A stretch of 6,341 nucleotides of DNA, taken from assembly GCA_023230505.1 (NCBI GenBank), contig JALNXF010000026.1:1-6341 (forward strand), given 5' to 3'. The translations under genes and the position numbers were made by a program. The notes under the pieces were generated by a model. That model had not been told where the DNA came from. It was given only the letters and a program-made list of their open reading frames with translations, and ran no database searches. The DNA is from Candidatus Altimarinota bacterium (lineage in GTDB: Bacteria; Patescibacteriota; Gracilibacteria; BD1-5; UBA2023). How positions within the stretch are numbered: the first letter of the stretch is position 1; every line of letters begins with the position of its first letter. Below, piece by piece: positions 5,751 through 6,341 of this stretch.

Positions 5751-6341
5751 AAAAAATACCATAGCTATTTTGATGTCTGTTAGAAATGAGGAATCTTATA
5801 TTGATTTAAATATTGAATATCATTTGGATTTAGGGTTCGATTATATTTTTATTGCAGACCACTGTTCAGAAGATGGAACTTCAGAAAAATTACTCAAGTA
5901 CAAAGATGATTTTAGGGTTATTGTGATAAAAGAAGATGATCCAATATTTGATCATGCCAAAATTACCAATAAATTACTTAAATATGCAAAAGATAATTAT
6001 AAAATAGATTGGTTTACTTTCCTGGATGTTGATGAGTTTTTATCTCTTAAGGATGGAGATATACATTCTTTTGTTGATGGGTTAGAAGGAGAAAATATTC
6101 CTTATGCAACTATCGGTTGGGCTAATGCGCTTTTCGATCTAACTATGTCTGATTATAGATGTGCACCAGTTAATCCTATAGACACAACAAAATTTTTCTA
6201 TCCGTTTCCAGAGAGAGGCTGGCAAGAATATGGACACTTCAGAAAAGCAATAGTGAGAAATCACGAAAATATGGAAGTTGTTGTTGGTGGTCATTATACT
6301 GAAACAGGAAATAATATAGAATTTTTCGGAGAGTATCACTG
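5743..6341 (+). CDS. GT2-like glycosyltransferase, 3' truncated by window edge
   Basis: The open frame runs from ATG 5743 for 199 codons to the edge of the window with no stop. I-A-I-L-M-S-V-R-N-E-E at 7-17 is the typical GT2 opening. I-A-D-H-C-S-E-D-G-T at 37-46 is the D-x-S-x-D-G-T loop that contacts the nucleotide, and F-L-D-V-D-E-F-L at 93-100 holds the D-x-D metal site (D95, D97). A conserved-looking G-G-H lies at 182-184. The D-V-D-E-F form is usual in the Glyco_tranf_2_4 and GT92-like branches, which transfer hexoses to glycans. Its start overlaps the upstream gene's stop region by eight bases in a different frame, so translation is probably coupled. It has no Shine-Dalgarno site. The remaining C-terminal part lies beyond the window. 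Confidence 0.85.
   Translation, partial: MNKKNTIAILMSVRNEESYIDLNIEYHLDLGFDYIFIADHCSEDGTSEKLLKYKDDFRVIVIKEDDPIFDHAKITNKLLKYAKDNYKIDWFTFLDVDEFLSLKDGDIHSFVDGLEGENIPYATIGWANALFDLTMSDYRCAPVNPIDTTKFFYPFPERGWQEYGHFRKAIVRNHENMEVVVGGHYTETGNNIEFFGEYH

Noticed and set aside
6139..6339. Minus-strand frame of 66 codons at the right edge
   Set aside because: It is antisense to the GT2-like gene, which carries convincing catalytic motifs.
1..6341. CRISPR array, tRNA, rRNA, insertion sequence ends or riboswitch
   Set aside because: I saw no regularly spaced repeats, cloverleaf-like segments, rRNA motifs, paired terminal inverted repeats or conserved leader folds.

Overview
This is a low-GC bacterial window (roughly 30% G+C by eye) with dense gene packing. 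Reading frames end at TAA, TAG and TGA, so the standard bacterial code fits. There is no rRNA, tRNA or other taxonomic marker. Shine-Dalgarno sites are nearly absent and several -10 boxes sit directly against start codons. The C-terminal recombinase fragment resembles those of Patescibacteria (CPR), but Bacteroidota or another AT-rich phylum cannot be excluded.

Left third (1-1708): three co-directional small genes. The first (48-683) encodes a single-pass membrane-anchored protein with a probable beta-rich domain. The second (732-1145) encodes a compact PD-(D/E)XK nuclease-like protein. The third (1151-1708), five bases downstream, encodes a helical protein with an R-x4-H motif that suggests a HEPN-type ribonuclease. 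The set looks like an accessory module, possibly defensive; that role is inferred. Region 1709-1989 holds no intact gene. On the minus strand it carries the decayed C-terminus of what looks like a serine recombinase, and on the plus strand a plausible promoter for the next gene.

Right two thirds (1990-6341): a surface-glycan locus. A GT4-like glycosyltransferase (1990-3294) overlaps by four bases a GT-A glycosyltransferase of the HlpA-like type (3291-4160). A PAPS-dependent sulfotransferase (4960-4193, minus strand) converges on that pair. It diverges from a GT8-like transferase (5010-5750), whose end overlaps by eight bases a GT2-like transferase (5743 to the window end). That last gene runs off the edge. 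Together they would assemble and probably sulfate a polysaccharide or glycoconjugate. No flippase, polymerase or export gene lies in the window.

The 49-bp gap between the divergent sulfotransferase and GT8-like genes carries a TATAAT box on each strand, 7 and 9 bases from the start codons. This predicts leaderless transcripts and mutually interfering promoters. The nuclease gene at 732 shows the same arrangement. The points most worth a second look are the three-gene nuclease cassette beside a recombinase remnant, and the leaderless promoter architecture.
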